Positions 1 to 9,276 are shown, counted from the stretch's first letter. The stretch is DNA of 64,000 bases from Methylocapsa sp. D3K7 (GCF_029855125.1 NZ_CP123229.1:434001-498000); one strand, 5' to 3'. Made by a program: numbers and translations. Notes: generated by a model not told the origin, from the letters alone.

Positions 1-1
1 C

Positions 2-556
2 CTCGACGAAGAAAAAGACGAGGAAATGCGCGGCTATGCCATGGATCTTATTAAGAAAAGCGCCGAACAGGCCTCGGCCCGATTGCAGTTCTGCCGTTTG
101 GCTTTCGGAGCGGCGGGGTCGGCAGGGGCGTCGATCGATACCGGTGACGCGGAAAAGGTCGCCCGCGGCCTCTTCGGCGGCGAGCGCACGCAACTCGAAT
201 GGAATGTGCCCCACCTGCTGATGCCCAAGAACCAGGTCAAACTGATCTTAAACCTCTGCTTGATCGCCGCCGCGACCGTTCCGCGGGGCGGCACCATCGC
301 GGTCTCCTTGAACGGCGGCAGCGAAACGGCGCGGATCAGTGTTACCGCCCAGGGCACCAATGCCAAGCTCGCCGGACATCTGCCGGGTCTCCTCAAAGGG
401 ACACCGGAGCAGCCTCCGTCCGGCCCGCATGACATTCAGGCCTATTACGCAGGCCTCGTCGCCACTGACGCGAAAATGGTTTTGACGGTCGCGGCGGAAA
501 CTGACTGTGTTCGCATCGAAGCCGAGCCGATGCAGGCCATCGCCAAGGTGCTTTGA
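2..556 (+). CDS. chpT: Histidine phosphotransferase ChpT, C-terminal part (5' end outside window)
   Basis: The reading frame is open from the first bases (Leu-Asp-Glu-Glu-Lys-Asp...) and stops with TGA at 554-556, so the gene starts upstream of the window and the first Met at 26 is internal. About 184 residues are present out of roughly 210-230 usual for the family. The segment LIKKSAEQASARLQFCRLAF followed by AFGAAGSAG matches the ChpT dimerisation helices and the start of the degenerate ATPase-like domain. ChpT passes phosphate from the kinase CckA to the response regulators CtrA and CpdR in the alphaproteobacterial cell-cycle relay; it is cytoplasmic. The phosphorylated His lies in the missing N-terminal part. 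Family assignment rests on remembered sequence similarity. Confidence 0.85.
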   Translation, partial: LDEEKDEEMRGYAMDLIKKSAEQASARLQFCRLAFGAAGSAGASIDTGDAEKVARGLFGGERTQLEWNVPHLLMPKNQVKLILNLCLIAAATVPRGGTIAVSLNGGSETARISVTAQGTNAKLAGHLPGLLKGTPEQPPSGPHDIQAYYAGLVATDAKMVLTVAAETDCVRIEAEPMQAIAKVL

Positions 557-581
557 GCGGCCCTGCCGGATATTGACCTAG

Positions 582-720
582 CAATCGTACCACGTGAAAC
601 GATTTGGTACGATCAGGGCCGAGAACCTTACAAGGCCGCAGACATTTGCTAGCCTTTGGACAAGTGTGATCGCGCAAAACTTTGGTATTTTTGGCGGTTG
701 GATGTTTCCCGCCTCCACCT
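582..720. repeat. Dispersed intergenic repeat, copy 1 (palindrome partly deleted)
   Basis: This stretch aligns over about 140 bases with 46088-46235. Shared blocks include AATCGTACC, ACGTGAAACG, CCTTACAAGGCCGCA, TTTGGT and GGATGTTTC in the same order and at nearly the same spacing. The left part is an inverted repeat (ATCGTACCA at 583-591 and TGGTACGAT near 604-612). Compared with copy 2 it lacks about 11 bases from the palindrome centre, so only half of the TTTCACGTGAAA core remains. It fills most of the gap between chpT and the next gene. Confidence 0.75.
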
Positions 721-827
721 TGTTATGCACGAGTCGCGATATTGGCATTGCCAAAATGCGCTGAAAGCGGCAATCTCAGCTTCAACGAGGCCATCATCCG
801 GCGGTTGCCGGAAAAGACGAGGTCCAG

Positions 828-1214
828 ATGATGCCCAAGGGATATGCCCATTTTGCCGGAGCGATGCTTTCCGTGGCAAGCTGCTTGTTGTGGATCGTGC
901 CGGACGCGCAAGCGGATTCCGCGCATAGTCATGATGGCATCTATGCGGTTCACGTCCAGACGCAGCACGGGTCATGCACTCAATCGCGCATGACGACGAT
1001 CGCCGTCACCGGCGGTCACGTTCACGCAAGCGGACATGGTCTGATGCGGGCGTCGGGCCGTGTTAGCGCGGACGGCAAGGTCTCGGTGACGCTCCGGCTT
1101 TTGCACCACATCGCGCATGTTGTAGGCAGGATCAGAGGTCATGCGGGTTCGGGAAACTGGTCGTCCAGGAGTTTGGCCTGCCACGGCCATTGGCATGCCA
1201 CGCGGCAAAGCTAA
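828..1214 (+). CDS. Small secreted hypothetical protein, His/Gly/Ser-rich
   Basis: This 128-residue protein has a hydrophobic segment at residues 7-23 (AGAMLSVASCLLWIVP) ending near Ala-Gln-Ala-Asp, which looks like a Sec signal peptide with cleavage around residue 29. The mature part is basic and rich in His, Ser and Gly, and ends in a cluster of His and Trp. The tandem ATG start at 828/831 has a GACGAGG element about eight bases upstream. I do not recognise the family. Proteins of this size with one signal peptide and an all-beta-looking body are common in this order as periplasmic or envelope proteins, but no function can be assigned. It follows the dispersed repeat and converges on gpt. 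Confidence 0.6.
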   Translation: MMPKGYAHFAGAMLSVASCLLWIVPDAQADSAHSHDGIYAVHVQTQHGSCTQSRMTTIAVTGGHVHASGHGLMRASGRVSADGKVSVTLRLLHHIAHVVGRIRGHAGSGNWSSRSLACHGHWHATRQS

Positions 1215-1255
1215 GCTTACGGTAGCGCCGAAATCGCGGGGCCGGAACGTCACCC

Positions 1256-1768
1256 CTACCCAGGCGCGGCGATCGGGGCTTGAAAACTGAGGCCCAGATC
1301 CCACGGAAAATAGATCCAGGTGTCCTGCGAAACCTCGGTGATGAATGTGTCGACGAGAGGACGGCCAAGCGGCTTTGCATAGACGGTCGCGACATGTGCC
1401 TTCGGCAAGACCGCGCGGACCCGTTTGATCGTCGCGCCGGTATCGGCGAGATCGTCGATAACAAGCAGGCCTTCGCCGCCGCCGCGCAAAGTTTCGGGCT
1501 GAACGCTTTTCAGGACTTTCGTTTCGCCTTGCGTCTTTTCGCCAACATAGCTGACAACGCAAAATGTATCGATGATCCGCATATCAAGCTCGCGCGCGAC
1601 AATCGCGCCCGGCACCAGGCCCCCTCGGGTGATTGCCACCATGCCGGAAAACGGGCCAGCCGCGGAGAGCCGCCAGGCGAGCGCCCGGGCGTCCCGGTGA
1701 AACTGATCCCAAGAGACGTGAAAGGCCTTTTCGTTAGGGGCGCTTGTGTGAATGGGCATATCCGGCAT
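1256..1768 (-). CDS. gpt: Xanthine-guanine phosphoribosyltransferase
   Basis: This 170-residue type I phosphoribosyltransferase makes XMP or GMP from xanthine or guanine plus PRPP in purine salvage. The PRPP-binding loop is visible as [13 protein letters not shown], with two adjacent Asp residues and the TGAT turn. ITRGGLVPG near residue 45 is the family's pyrophosphate loop. The start was set at the ATG at 1768 (Met-Pro-Asp-Met-Pro), because the longer upstream frame lies inside the neighbouring gene. Residues 1-10 are longer than in enterobacterial Gpt (152 residues). It lies 1 base downstream of the molybdopterin-binding-domain gene on the same strand, so the two are probably co-transcribed. 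Confidence 0.88.
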   Translation of the reverse strand: MPDMPIHTSAPNEKAFHVSWDQFHRDARALAWRLSAAGPFSGMVAITRGGLVPGAIVARELDMRIIDTFCVVSYVGEKTQGETKVLKSVQPETLRGGGEGLLVIDDLADTGATIKRVRAVLPKAHVATVYAKPLGRPLVDTFITEVSQDTWIYFPWDLGLSFQAPIAAPG

Positions 1769-1769
1769 G

Positions 1770-2522
1770 TTAGGTTCTGGCCCGCGCCTTGACCAGTCCC
1801 AAAAGCAACGCTTTGATCGCCGCCACGGCAGCCGCGACGCGTTCCTTGTCCTTGCCACGAACCACGATCTCATTGTGGAAGCCGCCGTCGCGGAAGGCGG
1901 GATAGGAGCCAATCGACAGCTCCGGATTGACAGCAGCGAGAGTGCCGAGCGCTGCCGCATAGGCGCCTTCCGGCAGGCTGTCAGCTGAAATCGTCTCGAC
2001 GATCATCGGTGTGCCTGTGGCAAGCTTAGGCGCGACATCGTCGAGCATGGCCTGCATGATCGCCGGGACTCCGGCAAGGACGATGACATTGGCAATCCAA
2101 AAACCGGGCGCGGTGGAAATCCGGTTTTTGACCAATTCGGCGCCATGCGGAATGCGGGTCATGCGGCGGCGCGCCGCGTTAAGATCCTCCGGCTTCATGC
2201 GCTCAAGCAGAAGCTTTATCGCGCGCGGATCTTCCGAAATTTCGACGCCAAGCGCCTCGGCCACGGCATCGGCGGTGATGTCGTCATGCGTCGGGCCGAT
2301 GCCGCCGGTGGTGAACAGATAATCGTAACGCGTGCGGAGCGCATTGACTGCCGTGACAATCTCGGCCGTCACATCTGGAACGACGCGGGCTTCGCGCATA
2401 TCGATGCCGATCTTGGTGAGGTAACCGGCAAGATAGGCAATGTTCTGATCCTGGGTGCGGCCGGAGAGGATCTCGTCGCCGATGACGAGGAGGGCCGCCG
2501 TGACGGCCGCAGCTTGCGTCAT
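1770..2522 (-). CDS. Molybdopterin-binding domain protein (CinA N-terminal/COG1058 type)
   Basis: This is a 250-residue protein. The fold signature [13 protein letters not shown] near the N terminus and [13 protein letters not shown] around residue 72 are the two conserved blocks of the MoeA/MogA/CinA molybdopterin-binding domain. It has only this domain and lacks the C-terminal CinA nicotinamide-nucleotide amidohydrolase domain, as in the stand-alone COG1058 proteins of alphaproteobacteria. Some relatives have been linked to ADP-ribose or FAD pyrophosphatase activity. The actual substrate cannot be read from the sequence. It is first in a two-gene unit with gpt and diverges from flgE. Confidence 0.8.
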   Translation of the reverse strand: MTQAAAVTAALLVIGDEILSGRTQDQNIAYLAGYLTKIGIDMREARVVPDVTAEIVTAVNALRTRYDYLFTTGGIGPTHDDITADAVAEALGVEISEDPRAIKLLLERMKPEDLNAARRRMTRIPHGAELVKNRISTAPGFWIANVIVLAGVPAIMQAMLDDVAPKLATGTPMIVETISADSLPEGAYAAALGTLAAVNPELSIGSYPAFRDGGFHNEIVVRGKDKERVAAAVAAIKALLLGLVKARART

Positions 2523-2674
2523 GAATGTTTTCCCGGTCTTAGCGCGCGATCACTAGTAGCGAGCATGTTCCAAATGCAGGCGCTTATCAACTTTTCACGC
2601 CAATGCTCACGGCGAAGCAAGCTTGATGCAAGCCCCGGTCGGTTAACTGCGTCTGCCAACGCGGAGAATCATCC

Positions 2675-3889
2675 ATGGGCCTTTTTAGCGCAATGAATGC
2701 AAGCGTGTCCGGAATGAATGCGCAAGCCAATCTTCTTGCGACCGTTTCGGAAAATATTTCGAATTCGAACACGACAGGATACAAGCAAGCCTCGACGTTG
2801 TTCCGGGATATCGTCGATCAGGTCGGCGCCACGGGCGATTATAGCGCCGGCGGGGTCACCACCTTGGTCCGCTACAATGTTGCGGAGCAAGGCGGCCTCT
2901 CAAGCACGAGTTCGGCGACAGATCTTGCGATCCAGGGCAATGGGTTCTTCCTCGTCGATGATTCGAACGGGGCGACTTACCTCACCCGGGCCGGATCCTT
3001 CGTCGAGAACTCCTCCGGTAATCTGGTCAACGCGGCGGGCTATACTTTGATGGGTTACAACCTTGCCCCTGGCGCGGGCGGCGTGACGCTGAGTTCCGCC
3101 GGATTGACACCTGTCAATATCAACTCGACCGCGCTGATCGCGGCGCCATCGACGGCAGGCACGTTCACCGCCAATCTCAATTCCAACGCCGCGACGCTCA
3201 CCGGCGCTCCCTCCTTCACAAATTTCACCAGCAAGTCTTCCGTCATTGCCTACGACAGTCTTGGCAATCCCGTAACCTTGGATACTGTTTTTTCGAAGAC
3301 GGGAGCCAACACATGGCAAGTCGACGTCTACAACGATGCGGCACCGGGAACCCCGCTGACAACCCAAACACTCACGTTCGATCCGTCGAGCGGAGCCTTG
3401 GCGCCGCCCTCTCCAACCTCTCTTTCCATTGCTGTTCCCGGCGGGGTGACCGCCTCGCTCAATATTGCGAGCACGACGCAATTGGCATCCAGTTTTGCGG
3501 TGTCGCAGGCGACCATGGACGGCAATGCTCCGAGCCAAGTGAAAAGCGTCAGCATTTCCTCGGACGGCACGCTTTCCTATGTCTTCGCGAACGGCAGCCA
3601 GGTCGCTGCCTACAAGATCCCTCTAGGCAATGTCATTAGCCCGGACAGTCTCAGCAATATCTCGGGTGACGTCTTCCAGGTCAATTCGGATTCCGGGGAT
3701 CTCGTGATCGGTGTCGCCGGGACCGGCGGCCTGGGACAGGTTCAATCATCGGAGCTTGAGAATTCGACCGTGGATTTGGCGACGCAGCTCACCGATATGA
3801 TCGTCGCGCAGCGCGGTTATGAGGCGAATACGAAGGTCTTTCAAACGGGGTCGGATCTGCTGGCGCAACTCAACAATATGCTGAAATAA
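2675..3889 (+). CDS. flgE: Flagellar hook protein FlgE
   Basis: This 404-residue protein polymerises into the flagellar hook joining basal body and filament. The N-terminal rod-type D0 motif reads MGLFSAMNASVSGMNAQ, then SENISNSNTTGYKQ. The C-terminal pairing helix is QLTDMIVAQRGYEANTKVFQ. The middle is Ser/Thr/Ala-rich, as expected for surface domains, and the protein has no Cys. The start ATG at 2675 follows GCGGAGAATCATCC. It opens a co-directional flagellar block (flgE-flgK-flgL-flaF-flbT-flgD-fliQ), with a 33-base gap to flgK. At about 400 residues it has the short form usual in rhizobia. Confidence 0.95.
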   Translation: MGLFSAMNASVSGMNAQANLLATVSENISNSNTTGYKQASTLFRDIVDQVGATGDYSAGGVTTLVRYNVAEQGGLSSTSSATDLAIQGNGFFLVDDSNGATYLTRAGSFVENSSGNLVNAAGYTLMGYNLAPGAGGVTLSSAGLTPVNINSTALIAAPSTAGTFTANLNSNAATLTGAPSFTNFTSKSSVIAYDSLGNPVTLDTVFSKTGANTWQVDVYNDAAPGTPLTTQTLTFDPSSGALAPPSPTSLSIAVPGGVTASLNIASTTQLASSFAVSQATMDGNAPSQVKSVSISSDGTLSYVFANGSQVAAYKIPLGNVISPDSLSNISGDVFQVNSDSGDLVIGVAGTGGLGQVQSSELENSTVDLATQLTDMIVAQRGYEANTKVFQTGSDLLAQLNNMLK

Positions 3890-3922
3890 TCTTACACACG
3901 GCCTGCCGCTAGGATCGAAGTC

Positions 3923-5425
3923 ATGAGCCTTTCCAGCGCGTCAAATATCGCGAAATCTGGTCTAAATACGGTGTCGGCGGAATCGTCTGTTCTGTCGCGC
4001 AACATCACCGGCGCCAGCGATACGGCCACCTATTCGCGCAAGATCGCCAATGTGATCTCGACGCTCGATGGTTCGCGTGTTGCCTCCGTCACCCGGGCGT
4101 CGAATTTGGCGGTCTTTGGAAATTTGCTGGGAGCAACTTCCGCAAGTGCCACCCAGAATGCGATTTCGGACGGTCTCGATACGCTCAACCAAACAGTTGG
4201 GGACGTTTCGAGCAGCGGCTCCAGCACCACGTCGAATTCGACTTCCCCAGCCGCCTTGTTGAGCAACTTCACCAATGCGCTTCAGTCCTATGAAGCGTCG
4301 CCAAGCAGTTCGACCTTGGCAGCTGCCGCTGTGTCCGCCGCGGCCGCCGCCGCGCGGGGATTGAACAGCGCCGTGGCGACGGTGAATCAAGTCCGCGAAC
4401 AGGCTGATTCGGGGATCGCCGCATCTGTTCAGACGATCAATTCGCTGCTCGGACAATTTCAGACAGTCAACGCGCAAATCGTCGGTGGGAGCGCCACCGG
4501 TGGCGACGTTACTGACCTGCAAGACTCGCGCGACAGCATTCTCACCAAGCTCGCCCAGCAAATAGGGATAACAACAACCACCGGCTCCAACGGTGATATG
4601 TCGATTTATACCGATAGCGGCGTCACCCTTTTTCAAGGCGGCGCGGCGAGAAGCGTAACATTTTCCCCGACCAATACCTATACGGCCGCGACGAGTGGCA
4701 ACGCGGTTTTCGCCGATGGCATTCCGATTACCGGCAACTCGGCGGCGATGCCCGTGGCGACAGGCAAAATCGCCGGCCTTGCAAGTCTGCGCGACTCGCT
4801 CGCAGTGACCTATCAGGCGCAATTGGATGGCATCGCGGGAGCTCTGATCAACGCATTCTCGGAAACCGATCAGGCTGCCCCCGGTCCCGATCTACCGGGT
4901 CTTTTCACCACGCAAGGCGCCACATCACTTCCAACGAGCACCACAGGGCTTGCCGGCCAAATCACAGTGAACCCAAGCGTCGATCCAAGCCAAGGCGGCA
5001 ACGCCCTGTTGCTGCGTGATGGCGGCATCTCGGATACCGCAAATTCCGACTACACCTACAATACAACAGGGGATGCCAGCTATACGGCGCGTCTCTCCCA
5101 ATTGCTCGCCAAACTGTCGGCAACACAGACGTACAGCGCAAGTGGCGGCATCATCACCAGTGCAAACTTAAGCGATTACGCAGCGGCATCGGTCAGTTGG
5201 CTCGAAGCGCAGCGCTCGGATGTTTCGTCCCAAAGCAATTATCAAAGCACATTGCTCAGCACCGCGGCGACCGCCTTATCCAATGCGACAGGCGTCAATA
5301 TCAACGATGAAATGTCCAAAATGCTCGATCTCGAAAACTCATATTCGGCGACGGCGAAATTACTTACAACGATCGACGGTATGTTCAGCATGCTTATGAC
5401 AGATTTGGGGAACCTTCCGGCATGA
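3923..5425 (+). CDS. flgK: Flagellar hook-associated protein FlgK (HAP1)
   Basis: This 500-residue hook-filament junction protein begins MSLSSASNIAKSGLNTVSAE and ends with the helix EMSKMLDLENSYSATAKLLT, the terminal domains that co-assemble with FlgE and FlgL. Residues about 60-330 are low-complexity Ser/Thr/Ala-rich and include DLQDSRDSILTKLAQQIGI, a block conserved in FlgK. The stop overlaps the start of flgL by four bases (ATGA at 5422-5425), which suggests translational coupling. Confidence 0.93.
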   Translation: MSLSSASNIAKSGLNTVSAESSVLSRNITGASDTATYSRKIANVISTLDGSRVASVTRASNLAVFGNLLGATSASATQNAISDGLDTLNQTVGDVSSSGSSTTSNSTSPAALLSNFTNALQSYEASPSSSTLAAAAVSAAAAAARGLNSAVATVNQVREQADSGIAASVQTINSLLGQFQTVNAQIVGGSATGGDVTDLQDSRDSILTKLAQQIGITTTTGSNGDMSIYTDSGVTLFQGGAARSVTFSPTNTYTAATSGNAVFADGIPITGNSAAMPVATGKIAGLASLRDSLAVTYQAQLDGIAGALINAFSETDQAAPGPDLPGLFTTQGATSLPTSTTGLAGQITVNPSVDPSQGGNALLLRDGGISDTANSDYTYNTTGDASYTARLSQLLAKLSATQTYSASGGIITSANLSDYAAASVSWLEAQRSDVSSQSNYQSTLLSTAATALSNATGVNINDEMSKMLDLENSYSATAKLLTTIDGMFSMLMTDLGNLPA

Positions 5426-6465
5426 CATCCTACATTTCGACGCAGTCGATATCGTCTTCGATGCGCCAATCCATTTTGAAGATGCAGGCGGAACTTGCTG
5501 CCAGCCAAACCGAACTGTCCACGGGCACATACGCGGACATCGGTCAAACGCTCGGTGCGCGAACCGGCGATAGCCTCTCCCTTCAGGCGCAAAGTTCTCT
5601 TTTGCAAACGATTACAGACACAAACCAAACGGTGGCGACGCGCCTCGACACAACTCAGACTATTTTGGGAAGCTTGCAATCCAATGCGCAGGATCTTCTC
5701 AATTCCCTGATCGAAAGCAACGGCTCAAATTCGAATGCAGGCACGATCCAGGCATCGGGTGAGAGCAATCTTCAAAGTCTCATTTCCAGCCTCAATTCCA
5801 CCCTCGGCGGCGATTATATTTTTTCCGGGACGAATACCAGCAACCAGGCCATCACCGATTATTACGGACCGGCGGCGCCGAACAAGGCGGCCGTTGACAG
5901 CGCTTTCACCGCGGCGTTCGGCATACCGCAGACAAATGCCGGAGTGTCGGCAATCAGCGCCAGCAGCATGCAAACGTTCTTGGACACGGCATTCGCGCCT
6001 TTGTTCCAGGGCGCCAACTGGGCCGCCGGATGGTCGTCCGCATCAAGCCAAACATTGACCAACCGGATTGCCGAGAGCCAAACGGTCGACACGTCGGTGA
6101 GCGCCAACCACCCGGCATTTCAGCAGCTTGCGCAAGCCTATACGATGATTGCCGATCTCGGCACGCAAAATCTCAGTTCGCCAGCCTATCAAACCGTGAC
6201 CACCGTGGCCCGCAATCTTTTGACTTCGGCGATTTCCTCTCTGACCGATCTTCAAGCCGGCGTCGGTTTGGTTCAGTCGGATATCAACGACGCTACCAAC
6301 CAAATGTCGCTGCAAATGAACATATTATCGACACAGATTGGCAATCTCGAAAGCGTAAACCCCTATGAAATCACCACACGTGTCACGGACTTACAGACGC
6401 AAATCGAAACATCCTACTCATTAACTGCGCAACTTCAGCAGCTCAGCCTCGTTAAATATCTATAA
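5422..6465 (+). CDS. flgL: Flagellar hook-associated protein FlgL (HAP3)
   Basis: This 347-residue protein forms the second ring between hook and filament. The N-terminal coiled region starts MTSYISTQSISSSMRQSI, followed by the flagellin-like block ELSTGTYADIG. The C terminus carries the matching helix (YEITTRVTDLQTQIETSYSL) and ends LVKYL. A central GDYIFSGTNT motif is typical of FlgL. It overlaps flgK by four bases and is followed 13 bases later by flaF. Confidence 0.92.
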   Translation: MTSYISTQSISSSMRQSILKMQAELAASQTELSTGTYADIGQTLGARTGDSLSLQAQSSLLQTITDTNQTVATRLDTTQTILGSLQSNAQDLLNSLIESNGSNSNAGTIQASGESNLQSLISSLNSTLGGDYIFSGTNTSNQAITDYYGPAAPNKAAVDSAFTAAFGIPQTNAGVSAISASSMQTFLDTAFAPLFQGANWAAGWSSASSQTLTNRIAESQTVDTSVSANHPAFQQLAQAYTMIADLGTQNLSSPAYQTVTTVARNLLTSAISSLTDLQAGVGLVQSDINDATNQMSLQMNILSTQIGNLESVNPYEITTRVTDLQTQIETSYSLTAQLQQLSLVKYL

Positions 6466-6478
6466 ATCCCGGAGACTC

Positions 6479-6847
6479 ATGGCAACGGCGGCAGGCGCGA
6501 TGTATCAACTTTCCTATGCCGAGCATCTCGCCGATGATCCCAAGGTTTGCCGCGATCGCGAGCGTCATGCCCTGGAGCATGCAGCTGGTCTTCTGCGGAA
6601 GGCCGAGGCAGCAGGCACGCTATCGGCTGAAGCGAACGAGGCGCTCAGCTACGTCAGCAAACTATGGAATGTTTTCATTCAGGATCTTGTCGATCCAGAA
6701 AATGACCTGCCGGATGTTTTGCGTGCCGATTTGGTGATGGTCGGGCTTTGGATCGTCAAGGAAGCCGCTTTAATACGTTCATCGCAATCACAAAATTATC
6801 GTGGCATAGCAGATGTCTGTCTGATGATCCGCGATGGGCTGAAGTGA
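6479..6847 (+). CDS. flaF: Flagellar biosynthesis regulator FlaF
   Basis: This 122-residue protein is found only in alphaproteobacteria, where it works with FlbT to control flagellin translation and secretion. Recognised by its size, the YAEHLADDPKVCRDRERHAL opening, the LWNVFIQDLVDPENDLP block and its position between flgL and flbT. It is cytoplasmic and largely helical. The start follows an A/G-rich CCCGGAGACTC element. Confidence 0.92.
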   Translation: MATAAGAMYQLSYAEHLADDPKVCRDRERHALEHAAGLLRKAEAAGTLSAEANEALSYVSKLWNVFIQDLVDPENDLPDVLRADLVMVGLWIVKEAALIRSSQSQNYRGIADVCLMIRDGLK

Positions 6848-6850
6848 GAC

Positions 6851-7267
6851 TTGGAAATGCATATTTCGCTTCGGGCCGGAGAAAAGATTTATATCAATGG
6901 CGCGGTATTGCGCGCCGACAGAAAGGTTTCGATTGAACTTCTCAATGATGCAACTTTTCTTCTCGAGGCGCATGTCATGAAGGTTGAAGATGCCTCGACA
7001 CCGTTGCGTCAGCTCTATTTCATTATTCAAATCATGTTGATTAATCCGAACGACTCGCGGACCGCACGCGAAATGTTCTTCAAATCCATTCAGATGACGA
7101 TCAATGCGTCGGATAACGCGGCGCTGGTCGGAGGACTGCGTGCCGTCAAGACTTTGTTTGACGGCAACCGGGCCTTCGAGGCCTTAAAAGCAGTCCGCGC
7201 GCTGTTTCCGGTCGAAGCGGAAATCTTGGCCGGCCGGGACTCCTCCACGCCAACCCAAGCAGCTTGA
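6851..7267 (+). CDS. flbT: Flagellin mRNA regulator FlbT
   Basis: FlbT binds flagellin mRNA leaders and represses flagellin synthesis in alphaproteobacteria, opposite to FlaF. The family signature is clear: ISLRAGEKIYINGAVLR, then DRKVSIELLNDATFLLEAHV and the conserved PLRQLYFIIQIMLI. The start is uncertain. A TTG at 6851 (spaced about six bases from GAAG) and an in-frame ATG at 6857 are both possible, giving 138 or 136 residues. It lies 3 bases after flaF. Confidence 0.92.
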   Translation: MEMHISLRAGEKIYINGAVLRADRKVSIELLNDATFLLEAHVMKVEDASTPLRQLYFIIQIMLINPNDSRTAREMFFKSIQMTINASDNAALVGGLRAVKTLFDGNRAFEALKAVRALFPVEAEILAGRDSSTPTQAA

Positions 7268-7303
7268 TCAACTCGTAAACCGGCAACGTGCAAAAGGTAC
7301 AGC

Positions 7304-7711
7304 ATGACAATCAGCATCGCATCCGCATCAAAAGTCTTGTCCGGCGCCGCTTCGCCGGCTCCAACGGCGGCAACTCCTGCGCCGACGGTGAACTACAATC
7401 AGTTTTTGCAGCTTCTCGTGGCCGAGCTGCAACATCAAGATCCGACGAGTCCGACCGATCCAACGCAATATATGAGCCAGCTAGCATCATTTTCGACAGT
7501 CGAGCAGCAGGTTCAAACAAACTCGACACTCGACGCGTTGTTATCGGCGCAGGCCAGCACCATGATTGGCAAGTCGGTGACGTCCGCCGATGGAACGACA
7601 AGCGGTATCGTGGTTTCAGTGGAGCTGTCCACGGGCGGCGGAGCCGTCGCCACATTGAAGGATGGAAGCAAAGTGACCCTGGGACCGGGCGTTGTCGTTG
7701 CCGCAGCATGA
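7304..7711 (+). CDS. flgD: Flagellar hook assembly scaffold FlgD (short alphaproteobacterial form)
   Basis: This 135-residue FlgD caps the growing hook and is later discarded. The core block NYNQFLQLLVAELQHQDPTS followed by DPTQYMSQLASFSTVEQQ is diagnostic. It lacks the C-terminal Fn3/tudor-like domains of enterobacterial FlgD, as is usual in rhizobia. The stop overlaps the fliQ start by four bases (ATGA at 7708-7711), pointing to coupled translation. Confidence 0.92.
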   Translation: MTISIASASKVLSGAASPAPTAATPAPTVNYNQFLQLLVAELQHQDPTSPTDPTQYMSQLASFSTVEQQVQTNSTLDALLSAQASTMIGKSVTSADGTTSGIVVSVELSTGGGAVATLKDGSKVTLGPGVVVAAA

Positions 7712-7980
7712 ATGAAGCCGATGCCTTGGAGCTGCTGCGCGCGGCAATCTGGACAATCATCATGGGGTCTGGTCCCGCAGTGGCGGCCGCCATGTGCGTC
7801 GGGCTGATCATCGCGTTGCTCCAGGCTTTGACGCAGGTGCAAGAGGCGACCCTTACCTTTGTCCCCAAGATTATCGCCATTTTTATCGCGCTTGCGGTTG
7901 GCGCTCCCTTCATCGGCGGCCAAATCCAAACGTTTACCGAACAAGTTTATTCGCGAATTGAGAAAGGCTACGAAAAATAA
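7708..7980 (+). CDS. fliQ: Flagellar export gate protein FliQ
   Basis: This 90-residue membrane protein has two transmembrane helices: residues about 16-38 (MGSGPAVAAAMCVGLIIALL) and 52-74 (KIIAIFIALAVGAPFIGG). It is a subunit of the FliPQR export gate of the type III flagellar secretion system. The conserved ALTQVQEATLTFVPKI between the helices identifies it. The start is the ATG at 7708, within the flgD stop. It is the last gene of the block; flhA, which often follows in related genomes, is absent here. Confidence 0.92.
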   Translation: MNEADALELLRAAIWTIIMGSGPAVAAAMCVGLIIALLQALTQVQEATLTFVPKIIAIFIALAVGAPFIGGQIQTFTEQVYSRIEKGYEK

Positions 7981-8005
7981 GCGGGAAGCGGCGCTGCCGT
8001 CCCGC
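7981..8005. terminator. GC-rich hairpin after fliQ
   Basis: An inverted repeat begins immediately after the fliQ stop: GCGGGA and TCCCGC form the outer stem and CGGC/GCCG the inner one, with a two-base bulge. There is no T tract. It sits between the convergent fliQ and radical SAM genes and may serve as a weak bidirectional terminator or an mRNA 3'-end stabiliser. Confidence 0.4.
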
Positions 8006-8045
8006 CATGGCGCAAACGCATGATAATTTTGCCATCTCCGGCGGT

Positions 8046-9161
8046 TCAAAACAATTTCAATTGTTCGCCTTGGCGCATGGGAGGCACGAAAAGATCCTTG
8101 CGCAACGGGGTGCCGGTCGCGGCGAAGCCTAGGCGGGTCACAGCCGCTTCAAACCGCCGTCCGATCATCCATGCATAGGGACCGGCTCCCGTCATCCGGC
8201 TGCCGAAGCGGGCATCGTAAAGCTTGCCCTCTCGCGCTCCGCGCATCAGGGAGAGGACGCGTTTGAATTTGTCCGGATAATGCGCGCCGAGCCATTCGAT
8301 GAATAGATCGCGGACTTCGAGCGGCAGCCGCAGAAGCACGTAACCGGCTTCCCGTGCACCGGCGGCATGGGCGCGGTTGAGGATGGCCTCTATTTCAATA
8401 TCATTGAGTCCTGGAATAATCGGCGCCGCCAGGACGGCCGTTGGAATCTTGGCATCCGCCAGATGCTGGATTGCGCCAAGCCGCCGCCCGGGACTGCTCG
8501 CGCGGGGCTCCATTCTCCTGGCGAGAATGGAATCGAGCGTTGTCACCGACAACGCCACTTTGACGAGGCCTTTTTCAGCCATCGGCGCAAGAAGATCGAG
8601 ATCGCGCAAGACAAGCGCCGATTTGGTGACGATCGCCACCGGATGATTGGCACGTGCCAGAACTTCAAGCACCTGGCGCATCACCCGTTCCTTGCGTTCG
8701 ATCGGCTGATAGGGGTCGGTGTTGGTTCCAATCGCGATCGTCTTCACCACGTAGTCTGGCGCCGACAATTCACGCTCGAGGAGGCTTGCCGCGTTTGTCT
8801 TGGAAAACAGCCTTGTTTCGAAATCGAGTCCCGCCGAAAGGCCGAGATAGGCATGGGTCGGCCGCGCGAAACAATAGACGCAGCCATGCTCGCAGCCCCG
8901 ATAGGGATTGATCGATTGGTCAAAGGAAATATCCGGCGACTCATTGCGGGTGATGATCGTTTTGGCGCGTTCACGGGTGACCAGGGTCCGCAAGGGAGGC
9001 AAATCCTCAAGCGGGTCCCAGTCATCGCCGTCGTAACAGCGTGTTGTCTTCTCGAACCGTCCCGATGCATTCGACAAGGCCCCGCGGATGCCTTTGCCTC
9101 GCGTGACTGGGACAGCTGCCGATGGAGCAGGAGCCGCCATAGGTGTCTCAATTGCCCGCAT
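8046..9161 (-). CDS. PA0069-family radical SAM protein (SplB-related)
   Basis: This 371-residue protein carries the radical SAM cluster motif CxxxCxxC as CEHGCVYC at about residue 95, preceded by SFDQSINPYRG and followed by FARPTHAYLG, which are diagnostic of this uncharacterised family. TNTDPYQPIER and ITKSALVLRDLD are further family blocks. The family is distantly related to spore photoproduct lyase, but the reaction is unknown. The gene stands alone, convergent with fliQ. A LexA-type box lies 116-130 bases upstream of its start (see that entry), so damage control of expression is plausible but inferred. Confidence 0.88.
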   Translation of the reverse strand: MRAIETPMAAPAPSAAVPVTRGKGIRGALSNASGRFEKTTRCYDGDDWDPLEDLPPLRTLVTRERAKTIITRNESPDISFDQSINPYRGCEHGCVYCFARPTHAYLGLSAGLDFETRLFSKTNAASLLERELSAPDYVVKTIAIGTNTDPYQPIERKERVMRQVLEVLARANHPVAIVTKSALVLRDLDLLAPMAEKGLVKVALSVTTLDSILARRMEPRASSPGRRLGAIQHLADAKIPTAVLAAPIIPGLNDIEIEAILNRAHAAGAREAGYVLLRLPLEVRDLFIEWLGAHYPDKFKRVLSLMRGAREGKLYDARFGSRMTGAGPYAWMIGRRFEAAVTRLGFAATGTPLRKDLFVPPMRQGEQLKLF

Positions 9162-9276
9162 GGGAAGCGGCCCTCACATCGTTGACATTTTCTTGCCACA
9201 TGTTTGCTGTCTTTCCGCCGGATTAGTGACATTACAAAAAAATTCATGTTCCCTGAATATTCTATGATTAAAACAT

